NCBI GenBank assembly: GCA_025454495.1
Contig: JALOOI010000002.1
Coordinates: 1-58,392 of the forward strand
From: Anaerolineae bacterium
Lineage (GTDB): Bacteria; Chloroflexota; Anaerolineae; Aggregatilineales; Phototrophicaceae
Direction of reading: 5' to 3'
DNA: 58,392 nt
The notes under the pieces are model-generated. The model was not told where the DNA came from. It saw nothing but the letters and a program-made list of their open reading frames with translations, and did no database searches. Below are positions 1 to 8,900 of this stretch, in pieces (the first letter of the stretch is position 1; each line of letters opens with the position of its first letter). The position numbers and the translations under genes were made by a program.

Positions 1-858
1 ATGGCCGGTGAAGCGCTGCGCGGCCGCGAGATCAACCGGGCCGCGCAGGGCCTGCTCAAACAGGCGGACAGCTTCGGCCGCGCTCAGGCGTTCAGTGAAA
101 GCGCTCGCTGCGGCGTGGTCGGTCGCTACCGCGCCCATCTGCCGAAAAAAGGCGCGGCGTTCTTCCAGCGCCCGGATGAAGGCAGGGTAATCGTGAATGC
201 TGCTGCCGGTGAGGTCGCTGAGGCGGTCAATGTGCCCGCGCCAGCCGTCGGTTTCCAGGTTGAGAACGGCATCCGGGCGGAAGGTGGGCAGAATGCGCCC
301 CGGCCAGCCAGAAGCGCGGATCGCCTGATGATGCGTCAGCGGGTCGGTGGCGGCATCGGTGGTACACAGCGCCTCGATGTTAAAGCGCTGGAACAGGGCG
401 CGGGGGCGCATGTCCGGCTGCGCCAGGCGTTCAGCCATGGTGGCATAGATGGCCGGGGCGGTGGCGCTGTTCAGGGGTTCGGTGATGCCAAAAACGCGCT
501 CCAGTTCATCCACCAGCCACAGGCCGGTGGGCGTGCCGCGAAAGAGGTAAAAATGATCGGCAAAAAGCTGCCAGATGCGCGGATGATCGCGTTCAAAAGG
601 CGTGCCATCCTGCGGGGGAATGCCCAGAGCCTCCAGCGGCACGCCCCGCGCATACAGCATACGGAACACGTAATGATCCGGCAGGATGAGCAAATCCACC
701 GGCGAGCCAAAGGTGGCCGCCGGGTCGCTGAACAGGTGCGGCTCAACGTGGCCGTGCGGGCACAGCAGCGGCAGGTGCTGCACCGACTCATACAGCCAGC
801 GGGCGACGGGGCGCTGCGCCGGGTCGGGGCTGAAGTAACGATCAGGATGCAGGGGCAT
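1..858 (-). CDS. uxaC: Uronate isomerase (glucuronate/galacturonate isomerase), 3' part cut by window edge
   Basis: Amidohydrolase-fold enzyme that interconverts D-glucuronate/D-fructuronate and D-galacturonate/D-tagaturonate, the first cytoplasmic step of hexuronate catabolism. The reading frame starts at ATG 858 (MPLHPDRYFSPDP) and stays open for 286 codons to base 1, so roughly the N-terminal 60% of a usual 470-residue protein is visible. The metal-binding HxH lies in LLCPHGHVEPHLF (H35, H37), followed by the family stretches PTGLWLVDELERVFG and CTTDAATDPLTHHQAI. It is divergent from the CIA30-domain gene and lies near a LarA/FGGY-kinase pair, which fits a sugar-acid locus. The + strand open frame over this region is its antisense shadow. 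Confidence 0.93.
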   Translation of the reverse strand, partial: MPLHPDRYFSPDPAQRPVARWLYESVQHLPLLCPHGHVEPHLFSDPAATFGSPVDLLILPDHYVFRMLYARGVPLEALGIPPQDGTPFERDHPRIWQLFADHFYLFRGTPTGLWLVDELERVFGITEPLNSATAPAIYATMAERLAQPDMRPRALFQRFNIEALCTTDAATDPLTHHQAIRASGWPGRILPTFRPDAVLNLETDGWRGHIDRLSDLTGSSIHDYPAFIRALEERRAFFRQMGAVATDHAAASAFTERLSAAEAVRLFEQALRGPVDLAAAQRFTGH

Positions 859-996
859 GGCAGGCCCTCCTCCGGGGCGGGGTCTGTTCCTCTGCGGGTA
901 TGATAAATCGCCGCGCCCGCTGCCGCCAGGGGAACGCGGGCGCAGGGCTGCATAAGATTCTGTTGAGTATTGCGCCGGCAGGGGCCCGCAGGGCGG

Positions 997-1002
997 TACA
1001 AT
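997..1002 (+). promoter_or_regulatory. Putative -10 element of the CIA30-domain gene
   Basis: TACAAT preceded by GG, 40 bases upstream of the chosen ATG. No -35 at standard spacing is convincing; TTGCGC at 970-975 gives a 21-bp spacer. Similar TACAAT boxes precede dnaE, pfkA and the aldo/keto reductase. Confidence 0.35.
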
Positions 1003-1041
1003 GCACAGCAGGTCGGCCGTGATGGCCGCGGAGATCGACGC

Positions 1042-1563
1042 ATGAGCGATGCAACAGCGACCGCAACCCTGTTCGATTTTGGCCGGGCCCGGGACGCGGC
1101 GGCGGCCTGGTTCGTGGTGGATGATGGTGTGATGGGCGGCATCAGCCAGGGCACGGTGCAGGCTGCGCCGGAGGGACTGCTGTTCAGCGGCGTGGTGCGC
1201 CCGGAGAATAACGGCGGCTTTTCGTCCATCCAGGTGCGGCTGCACCCGGCCGATTTTAGCCTGTACAGCGGCATCGCCCTGCGGGTGCGCGGCGATGGCC
1301 GGCGCTATGGCTTTTACCTGCGCGATGATTTTTCCCCGCTGATGCACCAGGGCGATTTTACGACGCAGGCCGGCACCTGGCAAACGGTGCGGCTGCCCTT
1401 TGACAGCCTGCGGACGCTGCGCTATGGAATGCCGGTGCGGGCCCGCCCGCTGGATCGGCGGCACGTCGTCAGCATGAGCTTCATCATCGGCGATCAGCAG
1501 TTTGGCAGCTTCGCGCTGGAAATTGCCCTGGTACAGCTTTATCAGGAAATACGCCTCGTTTAG
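1042..1563 (+). CDS. CIA30-domain protein (NADH:ubiquinone oxidoreductase intermediate-associated protein 30 family)
   Basis: 173-residue protein with the beta-sandwich CIA30/galactose-binding-like fold: LFDFG near the N-terminus, WFVVDDGVMGGISQG, FSGVVRPENNGGFSSIQ, GIALRVRGDGRRYGFYLR and a C-terminal SMSFIIGDQQFGSFALEI. In eukaryotes CIA30 helps assemble complex I; bacterial members are widespread and mostly uncharacterised, so the role here is open. The start at 1042 is chosen because GGAG (1030-1033) sits 8 bases upstream; an in-frame start at 970 would add 24 low-complexity residues. No signal peptide, so probably cytoplasmic. Its stop codon overlaps the stop of the convergent kinase gene by 4 bases. 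Confidence 0.82.
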   Translation: MSDATATATLFDFGRARDAAAAWFVVDDGVMGGISQGTVQAAPEGLLFSGVVRPENNGGFSSIQVRLHPADFSLYSGIALRVRGDGRRYGFYLRDDFSPLMHQGDFTTQAGTWQTVRLPFDSLRTLRYGMPVRARPLDRRHVVSMSFIIGDQQFGSFALEIALVQLYQEIRLV

Positions 1564-3005
1564 GGGGCATACAGGCGGGCATACAGCGCCACCTGGCGCA
1601 GGCGGGCGGCGGCCAGGCGGTCTGCCTGGTCTGGCTGCGGGTGCAGCGTTTGGGCCAGGCGCGGCGGCAGCGCCCGCAGCGGCAGATGATCCAGCGCGTG
1701 CAGCAGCAGCAGCCCCACGCCCCGCGCCGTCACTTCTGGCTCGGCCAGCAGGTGCAGCGGGCGATTAAGCGCATTACACAGGATTTGCGCCCACGCCGGC
1801 GAAGCCACCAGCGCCCCGCCGCCGGCGAACACGGCCGCTTCGGGCCGGCCGATCTGCTGTGCTACCAGCGCCAGGCGGTGCCCCACGCCTTCCAGCAGGG
1901 CCAGCAAAATTTCCAGCGGCGTGGTGGCCAGGCGCAGGCCGTGCAGCGTGCCGACGGCATCCTGCCGCCAGCCGGGGCTGCGCTCACCGGAGAGCAGCGG
2001 CAGCGCCGTCAGCCCGTGGGCCGCGGCCGGCATCTGGCCTAAGGCCGCTTCCAGGGCCGGCGGCGGCGGCAGCGCGAAAGTTTGCCGCGCCCACTGAAAA
2101 ATATTGCCGCCCTCAAACGTGGCCCCGCCGGGCAGCAAATCCGCAGCGGTGATGCGATAACACCATAAACCAGGCGGCACAGTGTAGGGCCCGGCCGGGA
2201 TGCGGTGGCGCAGGGCGGCCGTGGTGCCCACCGTCAGCGCCAGGCTGTCCGCGTCCACCGCGCCCGACCCCACATTGGCCGCTGCGCCATCCCCCACCGC
2301 CAGGAAGAACGGCACGGCCGCCAGCGCCGGCCAGCGCCGGGCATACTCCGGCCGCAGCCCCTGCTGTGCCGCTGTATAATCGTGCAGGGCCGGCAGCCGG
2401 TCGGCGGGCAGGTGCAGCGCCTGGCACCAGGCAGCATCCCAGGTGAGCGTATCGCGGTGCAGCAGGCCGCTCCAGGCGGCCGCGGAATAGCTGGCCACCT
2501 CCACACCAAACCACTGCCGGTATAAATAGCCGCCAAAATCCAGCCAGCGGTGTACCGGCTGCCAGAGGTGCGGCCGGGTACGTTGCAGCCAGGCGAAGCG
2601 GGCCGGGTAATAGGCGCTGTGCAGCGGGCAGCCGGTGCGTTGATGCACGTCGGCCGCATCCACCTGCTGCGCCAGGGCCTGCACCTCCGGGGCGCAGCGG
2701 GTATCGGCATAGGTGTACAGCGGTGTCACCGGCTGGCCGTCCGCGCCCACGCCCACCACATTCCCCACGAACATGGCCATGCCCGCCGCCCGGATGCCGA
2801 CCGCGGCCGGGTGGGCCAGCACCGCATCCAGGCAGCTTTCCACCAGGCCCTGCAAATGACGGGCATCCGCTTCGGACGCGCCGGCGGCATCGGTGGTGAA
2901 GGTGTGCGGCTCCTGGGCCAGGGCCCCGGCGATGGGCTGCGCCTGCTCATCCAGCAGCAGCGCCCGCACCGAAGAACTGCCCGCATCAATCACCAGCAGC
3001 GTCAT
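1560..3005 (-). CDS. FGGY-family carbohydrate kinase (gluconokinase/xylulokinase-like)
   Basis: 481 residues, usual size for FGGY kinases, which phosphorylate sugars, polyols or sugar acids with ATP. Two actin-like ATPase lobes are visible: phosphate-1 loop VIDAGSSSVRALLLDE at the N-terminus, ALTVGTTAALRH in the middle, SGERSPGWRQDAVGTLHG, and the adenosine motif VFAGGGALVASPAWAQILCN near the C-terminus. The substrate cannot be read from motifs. Its start overlaps the stop of the upstream LarA-family gene by four bases (ATGA, 3002-3005), implying translational coupling. With a predicted hydroxyacid epimerase as partner and UxaC nearby, an aldonate such as gluconate is an attractive substrate, but that is inference. 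Confidence 0.88.
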   Translation of the reverse strand: MTLLVIDAGSSSVRALLLDEQAQPIAGALAQEPHTFTTDAAGASEADARHLQGLVESCLDAVLAHPAAVGIRAAGMAMFVGNVVGVGADGQPVTPLYTYADTRCAPEVQALAQQVDAADVHQRTGCPLHSAYYPARFAWLQRTRPHLWQPVHRWLDFGGYLYRQWFGVEVASYSAAAWSGLLHRDTLTWDAAWCQALHLPADRLPALHDYTAAQQGLRPEYARRWPALAAVPFFLAVGDGAAANVGSGAVDADSLALTVGTTAALRHRIPAGPYTVPPGLWCYRITAADLLPGGATFEGGNIFQWARQTFALPPPPALEAALGQMPAAAHGLTALPLLSGERSPGWRQDAVGTLHGLRLATTPLEILLALLEGVGHRLALVAQQIGRPEAAVFAGGGALVASPAWAQILCNALNRPLHLLAEPEVTARGVGLLLLHALDHLPLRALPPRLAQTLHPQPDQADRLAAARLRQVALYARLYAP

Positions 3006-4291
3006 ACACCGCGCACCCGGTACAGCATTTCGCCCGCCCTGGGCACGTACAGCACCCCTTCGGCCTCGCGGCCCTGCCAGTCCGCCGGATCAATGCTGGC
3101 CGGGTCGCAGTAGCCCAGGGACAGGCGTTCACATACGTCCCGCGGAATGCCGGTGGCCAGCGTGACCTGAATGCGGGCACGTTCCACGCCGTGGTCATAG
3201 GTGCCGCTGCCGCGTAAATGGGTGCCGTGGGCCAGCACGCCCGGCGGAATATGGGCGAAGCGTTCCCACTGCTTCAGGTAATAATCGCGCACATGGTAGC
3301 CCGCGGCGGCGATGTGGTGGCCATGCACATGGCTGATGGTGGTCAAATGCGGCGCATACACGATGATCTCGCCACCGTCCGCCACCGCCGGCTCCAGCTT
3401 GTACATGGCTTTGGCGGCCGTCCACAGCTCATCATACATGGGCGGCGGGCAGGACAGCACCCGCCGAAGCGGCTGCGACAGCCACACCATATGCCGCTGC
3501 GACGATAAATCCGCCGCTGCCCGCCACGCGGCCTGCAAATCCCCCACGAACAGCCCGGCCAGGCCATCTTTCACCGCCCCCTGCGCCACCACGACCAGGC
3601 TCACCAGCGTCACCGGCACCGGCACCAGGGCCGCCGCCGCCTGAATCAGCGTCCGCACCGGCGTAGCCTGAATGCCGATGGTGTTGAGGATGGTCATCAG
3701 CGCTCCCAGCCAGTGTGTGACGTTAATCATCTCTGCGCCGGAGATGCCGGGGAACAAATATTTGGCCCCGCCGCTGAAGCCGACCACCTCATGCGGGAAG
3801 GTGGGGCCCACGATGAGCAGATGGTCATAACTCAGCGCCTGGCGGTTGAGGCGCACCGGCACATCGCCCCCCAGGGAGGGGTGCCACAGGTCGCCGGCGA
3901 TGGCCTGCACCTGCTCGCGGGGGAGGGTGCCAATCTGCGCCAGCGCGGCCGGGTCATCCCAGGCGTGGTTGAACAGGCCGATATGGGCATACGTGGTACG
4001 GCGCTGGTCGGCGGTGATGCCCACCAGCCGGTTAAGCGCGTCCTCGCTGAGGGGCGGGTGCGTGCCGAGCGCGACCATAAAATCCAGCCGCTGCACGCCG
4101 TGCAGCGCCTCCACCAGCCACGGGAACAGCGCCGGCAGCGGGATCGTGCGGGTATGATCGGGGATGAGCACCAGCACCCGCGCCCCGTCCAGCCGGCCGG
4201 ACAGCCCGGCGTGCAGCGTTTGCTGCACGGTCTCCGGCTCCAGCAGCGCCCCGGCCGGGGCGACCGCCTGTGCATCAATGGTCATGGTCAT
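3002..4291 (-). CDS. LarA-family nickel-pincer 2-hydroxyacid racemase/epimerase
   Basis: 429-residue member of the lactate racemase (LarA, DUF2088) family, which uses a lysine-tethered nickel-pincer nucleotide to racemise or epimerise 2-hydroxyacids by hydride transfer. All expected residues are visible: DHTR (D45-R48), H78 in ALGTHPPLS, and HEVVGFSGGAK with H167 and K177, then H193 in MINVTHWLG. The spacing H167-K177-H193 equals the H174-K184-H200 spacing of Lactiplantibacillus LarA, so cofactor attachment and nickel binding look intact. GGAG lies 9 bases before ATG 4291. It is the first gene of a two-gene operon with an FGGY kinase. Characterised relatives include lactate, malate and phenyllactate racemases and a gluconate 2-epimerase. 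larB/C/E for cofactor synthesis are not in this window. Confidence 0.9.
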   Translation of the reverse strand: MTMTIDAQAVAPAGALLEPETVQQTLHAGLSGRLDGARVLVLIPDHTRTIPLPALFPWLVEALHGVQRLDFMVALGTHPPLSEDALNRLVGITADQRRTTYAHIGLFNHAWDDPAALAQIGTLPREQVQAIAGDLWHPSLGGDVPVRLNRQALSYDHLLIVGPTFPHEVVGFSGGAKYLFPGISGAEMINVTHWLGALMTILNTIGIQATPVRTLIQAAAALVPVPVTLVSLVVVAQGAVKDGLAGLFVGDLQAAWRAAADLSSQRHMVWLSQPLRRVLSCPPPMYDELWTAAKAMYKLEPAVADGGEIIVYAPHLTTISHVHGHHIAAAGYHVRDYYLKQWERFAHIPPGVLAHGTHLRGSGTYDHGVERARIQVTLATGIPRDVCERLSLGYCDPASIDPADWQGREAEGVLYVPRAGEMLYRVRGV

Positions 4292-4334
4292 ATGTGGCTA
4301 CTCCGTGTGAACAGCGCCCGCGGCGGTGTTGGTC

Positions 4335-4359
4335 GCCGGGGCTAAAAAGCCGCCCCGGC
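4335..4359 (-). other. GC-rich hairpin between membrane-protein gene and larA homologue
   Basis: Perfect 8-bp stem GCCGGGGC/GCCCCGGC (4335-4342 and 4352-4359) with a 9-nt loop that is T-rich on the transcribed strand. It lies downstream of the 4423-4857 gene and upstream of the LarA start. The T-run is in the loop rather than after the stem, so it is not a textbook terminator. Nothing else is evident in the 131-bp gap. Confidence 0.4.
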
Positions 4360-4422
4360 CCCGTCAACTTTACCGCAGGATGACGATTTCGCGCAGAGGC
4401 AACCACCCGGCCCCGGCGGCCG

Positions 4423-4857
4423 TCAGGCGGCCGGCAGCCGGCGGTACGTCACCGCCAGCGGCACCGCATACAGCACCAGAAAGACCGCATTTTGCAGCAC
4501 ATTGGCCGGGTAGCCCGTCGCCACCGATGCGCCGCTGTCCAGCCCGAACCAGATCAGCGCCGAGAACAGCATGGCCCACCAGGCGGCCCGGTCGCCCCGG
4601 CGAAGCTGCCGGGTGAGGTACAGCATCGTCACCGACCAGCCGGCCAGGATGCCGCCCATCACCCCGTAGATGAAGACGATATAGCCGGCGGCCTGCTCAC
4701 TAAAAGCCGGCGGCAGCGCCGGCGACCCGAAGAACAGCACGTTCAGATAGCCCAGCATGGGGCCGGGCAGGAAGATGAGCGCCAGACCAAAGGCCAGCAG
4801 CGCCCCGTTAGCGAACAACAACCAGCGCCACCAGAACACGCTCAGCGGCTCAGACAT
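4423..4857 (-). CDS. Small four-helix membrane protein of unknown function
   Basis: 144 residues beginning MSEPLSVFWWRW, with AGGAG about 8 bases upstream of ATG 4857. About four hydrophobic segments are evident: FANGALLAFGLALIFLPGP, AAGYIVFIYGVMGGILAGWS, AAWWAMLFSALIWFGLDSG and NVLQNAVFLVLYAVPLAVTY. I recognise no catalytic motif or named family. It starts 44 bases after the stop of a MerR regulator on the same strand, so the two probably share the promoter at 5743-5773. A role under MerR control, such as stress response or transport, is a guess from context. Confidence 0.75.
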   Translation of the reverse strand: MSEPLSVFWWRWLLFANGALLAFGLALIFLPGPMLGYLNVLFFGSPALPPAFSEQAAGYIVFIYGVMGGILAGWSVTMLYLTRQLRRGDRAAWWAMLFSALIWFGLDSGASVATGYPANVLQNAVFLVLYAVPLAVTYRRLPAA

Positions 4858-4901
4858 GGTGAACTCCTGTATGGGTGATGAAGATGGATCGATAAACAAG
4901 G

Positions 4902-5711
4902 TTAGTCGGTGTTCAGCAGGGCCAGAAACTGCTGTTGCAGCGCATTCCCCTGCGCGAACATACTCAGCCGGATCAACCGCGTTAGCCGCTGTTGATCTTC
5001 GGGGGCCAGGTGCGGCGAGGGCGGCAGCCGCCACACCTGCGCCATGATGCGCCGCTGCGGGCTGTGGCGCAGTTCCTGCAACCAGGCGCAGCCCTGCGGG
5101 TCTTCCGGGGCGAAAGCCGCCAGCGCCAGGTAACGCTCCAGCCACAGGATGATCTGATGCTCGTGCGGGCGGGCCAGCCGCAGCATATGCCCGGCCACCG
5201 CCTCCCAGAAAGCCGCATAATCCCCCGCCCAGGCATAGTGATCCACCTGCTCCAGCACGCTTTGCTCGGTGGCCAGCACCAGCGCCGCCAGCCCGGCCGC
5301 CTGCGGCCGGATGCGATCGTGCAGGATGGTGACTGCTGCGTCCCCGGCCGCCGGCGGGGCTTCGGCCAGGCCCGCGCCAGCCTGTAAATACGCCTGGATG
5401 GCCTGCTGCTGCTGCTGCAAATCCCGAATTTGCCGGTCAAGCTGCTGTTCGCGCTCCTGAAGCAGGCGGTGCAGCAGCGCGTCTGGCTCCGCCGCCGCCA
5501 GGATAAAGGCGATCTGGCGCAGCGACAGCCCCATGCTTTGCAGCCGCAAAATGCGCCGCAGCCGTTCCAGGTCAGCCAGTCCGTACAGCCGGTACCCGGC
5601 CGGCGTGCGCGGCGGCACCGGCAGCAGCCCCCGGGCGTGATAGTGCCGTATCGCACGCGGGGTAATCGCCAGCAGGCGGGCGACATCGCCAATTCGCAGG
5701 TCAGCGGTCAT
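4902..5711 (-). CDS. MerR-family transcriptional regulator
   Basis: 269 residues. The N-terminal winged helix-turn-helix is clear (LRIGDVARLLAITPRAIRHY, then GYRLYGLADLERLRRI), followed by a glutamine-rich coiled coil (residues about 85-105, LQQQQQAIQAYL) for dimerisation and a long C-terminal region of about 150 residues. MerR proteins bind promoters with overlong spacers and untwist them on ligand binding. The C-terminal region lacks an obvious metal-binding cysteine cluster, so an organic ligand or stress signal is more likely than a metal. The promoter upstream has the 19-bp spacer expected for autoregulation. Downstream on the same strand is a small membrane protein. Confidence 0.88.
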   Translation of the reverse strand: MTADLRIGDVARLLAITPRAIRHYHARGLLPVPPRTPAGYRLYGLADLERLRRILRLQSMGLSLRQIAFILAAAEPDALLHRLLQEREQQLDRQIRDLQQQQQAIQAYLQAGAGLAEAPPAAGDAAVTILHDRIRPQAAGLAALVLATEQSVLEQVDHYAWAGDYAAFWEAVAGHMLRLARPHEHQIILWLERYLALAAFAPEDPQGCAWLQELRHSPQRRIMAQVWRLPPSPHLAPEDQQRLTRLIRLSMFAQGNALQQQFLALLNTD

Positions 5712-5738
5712 AGTCCCGGTCTTTCACGATGATCCTGC

Positions 5739-5782
5739 CTTCAGCATATGCCCTGCCGCCGCGATAAAGTCAAGCGCTGAAG
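5739..5782 (-). promoter_or_regulatory. MerR-type promoter with 19-bp spacer and flanking inverted repeat
   Basis: Reading the minus strand, TTGACT (5773-5768) and TATGCT (5748-5743) are separated by exactly 19 bp, the overlong spacing typical of MerR-controlled promoters. A perfect 7-bp inverted repeat CTTCAGC/GCTGAAG (5776-5782 and 5739-5745) brackets it nearly symmetrically. The predicted start lies about 25 bases before the MerR ATG, so autoregulation of MerR and the following membrane gene is inferred. Confidence 0.6.
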
Positions 5783-5839
5783 ATGAGACATTGATGAGCG
5801 CCGCGCGGCCCTCACCCCTGCCCGCCGGCCCCGCCGCTG

Positions 5840-5848
5840 TGGTACAAT
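5840..5848 (+). promoter_or_regulatory. Extended -10 promoter of dnaE
   Basis: TGGTACAAT, an extended -10 (TGn plus TACAAT), 79 bases upstream of the dnaE ATG. No good -35 is seen 16-18 bp upstream, as expected for an extended -10 promoter. It lies in the divergent region between merR and dnaE. Confidence 0.5.
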
Positions 5849-5927
5849 AGGCACTGATACGCCTGTTCTGGTATCTTCCTCGCCCCAAATAAAAACACAG
5901 TCGAAAAAGCAATGCAGGACGAACACC

Positions 5928-8900
5928 ATGCCGTCAGAGTTTGTACATCTGCATGTTCACACCGAATATTCGCTGCTGGATGGCCAGAGCCAGATCGAAC
6001 CGCTGATGCAGCGGGCCCGCGAACTGGAGCAATCCGCCCTGGCGATTACCGATCACGGGGTCATGTTCGGCGCGATTGATTTTTTCCGGGCCGCGCAGTC
6101 GGCCGGCATTAAGCCCATCATCGGCATGGAAGCCTATCTGGCCCCGCGCCGCATGACGGATAAAGATGCTGCGCTGGATAAGAAGCCCTATCATCTGCTG
6201 CTGCTGGCGCAGACTATGCAGGGCTATTTAAACCTGTGCAAACTGGCCAGCGAAGCCCAGTTGAACGGCTACTACTATCGCCCGCGGGTGGATAAAGACC
6301 TGCTGGCCGCCCATGCCGGGGGCATCATCGCCACCACCGGCTGCCTGGCCGCCGAAATCCCCCGCCTGCTGGACGAAGGGCGCGAGGACAAAGCGCGGGA
6401 GATGCTCGGCTGGTATTACGAAGTCTTCGGCGCGGATAACTTTTACCTGGAATTGCAAAACCACGACATCGAACAACTGGATGTCCTGAATCGCTGGCTG
6501 TACGAGTATCGCCGCAGCGGCCACACCCCCTTAAAACTGCTGGCCACCAACGATGTGCATTATGTGCGCCAGGATGACTGGGATAACCACGATACGCTGC
6601 TGTGCATCCAGACCGGGGCGCTGAAGACCGAAAAGAACCGCATGACGCTGGAGCCTTTCGGCAGTTACTACCTGAAATCGGCGGCGGAAATGCGGCGCGA
6701 TTTTAAAGACGCGCCGCCGGACATGATCGACGAAGCCCTGGCCAGCACGCTGGAAGTCGCCGCCCGCTGCGATGTCAATTTGAATACGAAGGGGTATCAC
6801 CTGCCGGTGTTCCCGGTGCCGGAGGGCTTCACCTCCACCACCTATTTACGGCTGCTGTGCGAGATGGGGCTGCCCTGGCGCTACCCCGGCCGCGAACACG
6901 ACCCGCAGCTGCGGGCGCGGCTGGAGCGGGAATTGACGATCATTGATACCATGGGCTTCAACACCTATTTCTTGATCGTGTGGGATTTGTGCGAATTTGC
7001 CCGCAGCGCCGACATCTGGTGGAATGTGCGCGGCAGCGGCGCGGGCAGCCTGGTGGCGTACTGCCTGGGCATCACCGGCATTGATCCCATCCAGAACAGC
7101 CTGCTGTTCGAGCGCTTCCTGAACCCGGGCCGGGTGAGTATGCCGGATATTGACCTGGATTACCCGGATAACCAGCGCGGCCGCATGATCGCCTATGCCA
7201 CGGAAAAATATGGCGAGGATAAAGTGGCGGCCATCATCACCTTTGGGACGATGGGCGCGAAAGCCTCGGTGAAGGATGTGGGGCGGGCCCTGGGCGTAGA
7301 CCTGAGCCGCGTCAACAAAGCCGCCAGCCTCATCCCGCAGGAGGCGAAGCAAAAACCCCTGCGCGAATACATTGATGCCAGCCCCGATCTGAAAGCCTAT
7401 TATGAGCAGGATGCCGACATTCGCCGGGTGCTGGATACCGCCATCGCCCTCCAGGGGATGACGCGCCACGCCTCCATGCACGCGGCCGGGGTCATCATCA
7501 GCGATCAGCCGCTGGAAGCCTATTTACCGCTGCACCGCATCACCGGCAGCACCGATGCCAGCGACGGCATCCTGAAGCGGGTGACGCAGTTCCCCATGGA
7601 AACCGCCGAGTCCATCGGCCTGCTGAAGGTGGATTTTCTGGGGCTGTCCACCCTGGCGATTTTGCGTAAAGCCTGCGAATTGATCGCGCAGCATCGCGGT
7701 ATCCGTTACACCATGGACAACATCCCCTACCGGCACGATGATCCGCGCATCACCGCCGAACAGCAGGCCATGCTGGATAAGACCTTTGAAATGCTGGGGC
7801 GCGGCGAAACCGTGGGCGTGTTCCAGCTTGAAAGCGGCGGGATGCAGCAAATGCTGCGCGGGATGCGCCCCTTTAAATTTGAACACATCATCGCCGCCGT
7901 TTCCCTGTATCGCCCCGGCCCCATGGATTTTATCCCCACTTTCAACCGGCGAATGCATGGCGAAGAGTCCGTCACCTATTTGCATCCGGCGCTGGAGCCG
8001 ATTCTTGGCGAAACCTATGCCATTTGTATCACCGGCGACACACTGGTGCTGGATGCCGTCACCGGCCGGCGCTGGCGGGTTGATGCCCTGGCCGACCGCG
8101 CCGGCGAGTTCATCATTCAGGGGGTTGATGCGGACGGCCAGCCGGTGAAACGGACGGTGAGCCACTGGTACGACAATGGCGAAAAGGCCGTGCTGCGGCT
8201 GACCCTGCGCAATGGCGCAAGCCTGAAAGCCACCCCGGAACATCGCTTTTTGACCGAACGCGGCTGGGTGATGTTGCAAGACCTGCAACCCGGTGATTAC
8301 GTGGCCACGCCTCCGGCCCTGCTCGCGCCGGCAGCGCCCACGACTTTTGACCGGCGCAAACTGCGGGTGCTGGCCTATCTCATTGCCGATGGCGGCGTTT
8401 CGAACCTGGCACAGGTCAATTTCTTCAGCAAAGACCCGGCCCTGCTGGACGATTATACCCGCTGTTTAGCCGCCTTCCCCGATGTCGCTGTGCGCCAGGT
8501 GGAACAGGTGCGCGGAGTGCGGCGCATTGCCACCCGCCACAAAGACGGCCGTCGCGTCACTTCGCTGCTGGCCTGGATGCGCGAAATTGGCTTTAAAAAT
8601 CCGCCGGGCATGAAAGGCGGCCTGCACAGCCATGAAAAATTTGTGCCGGATTTTGTCTTCACCCTCAGCAATGAAGACATTGTGTATTTCCTGGCCTCTC
8701 TGTGGGATTGTGATGGCTACGCTGACAATGAACTATGGCATTATCGCACCATTTCAGCGCAGCTTGCCCGCGACATCCAGACCCTGCTGCTGCGCCTGGG
8801 CATTGCCGCCACCATTGACAGTTCGGCGTATGTCAATCCCCGTCGCGGCTCCCGCACGGCCTATCAGGTGACGGTGTACAGCACGGCCCGGCTGGCCGCG

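Noticed and set aside
1-903. 300-codon + strand open frame
   Set aside because: It is exactly antisense to a clear UxaC sequence and its own translation resembles no protein; high-GC codon bias keeps it open.
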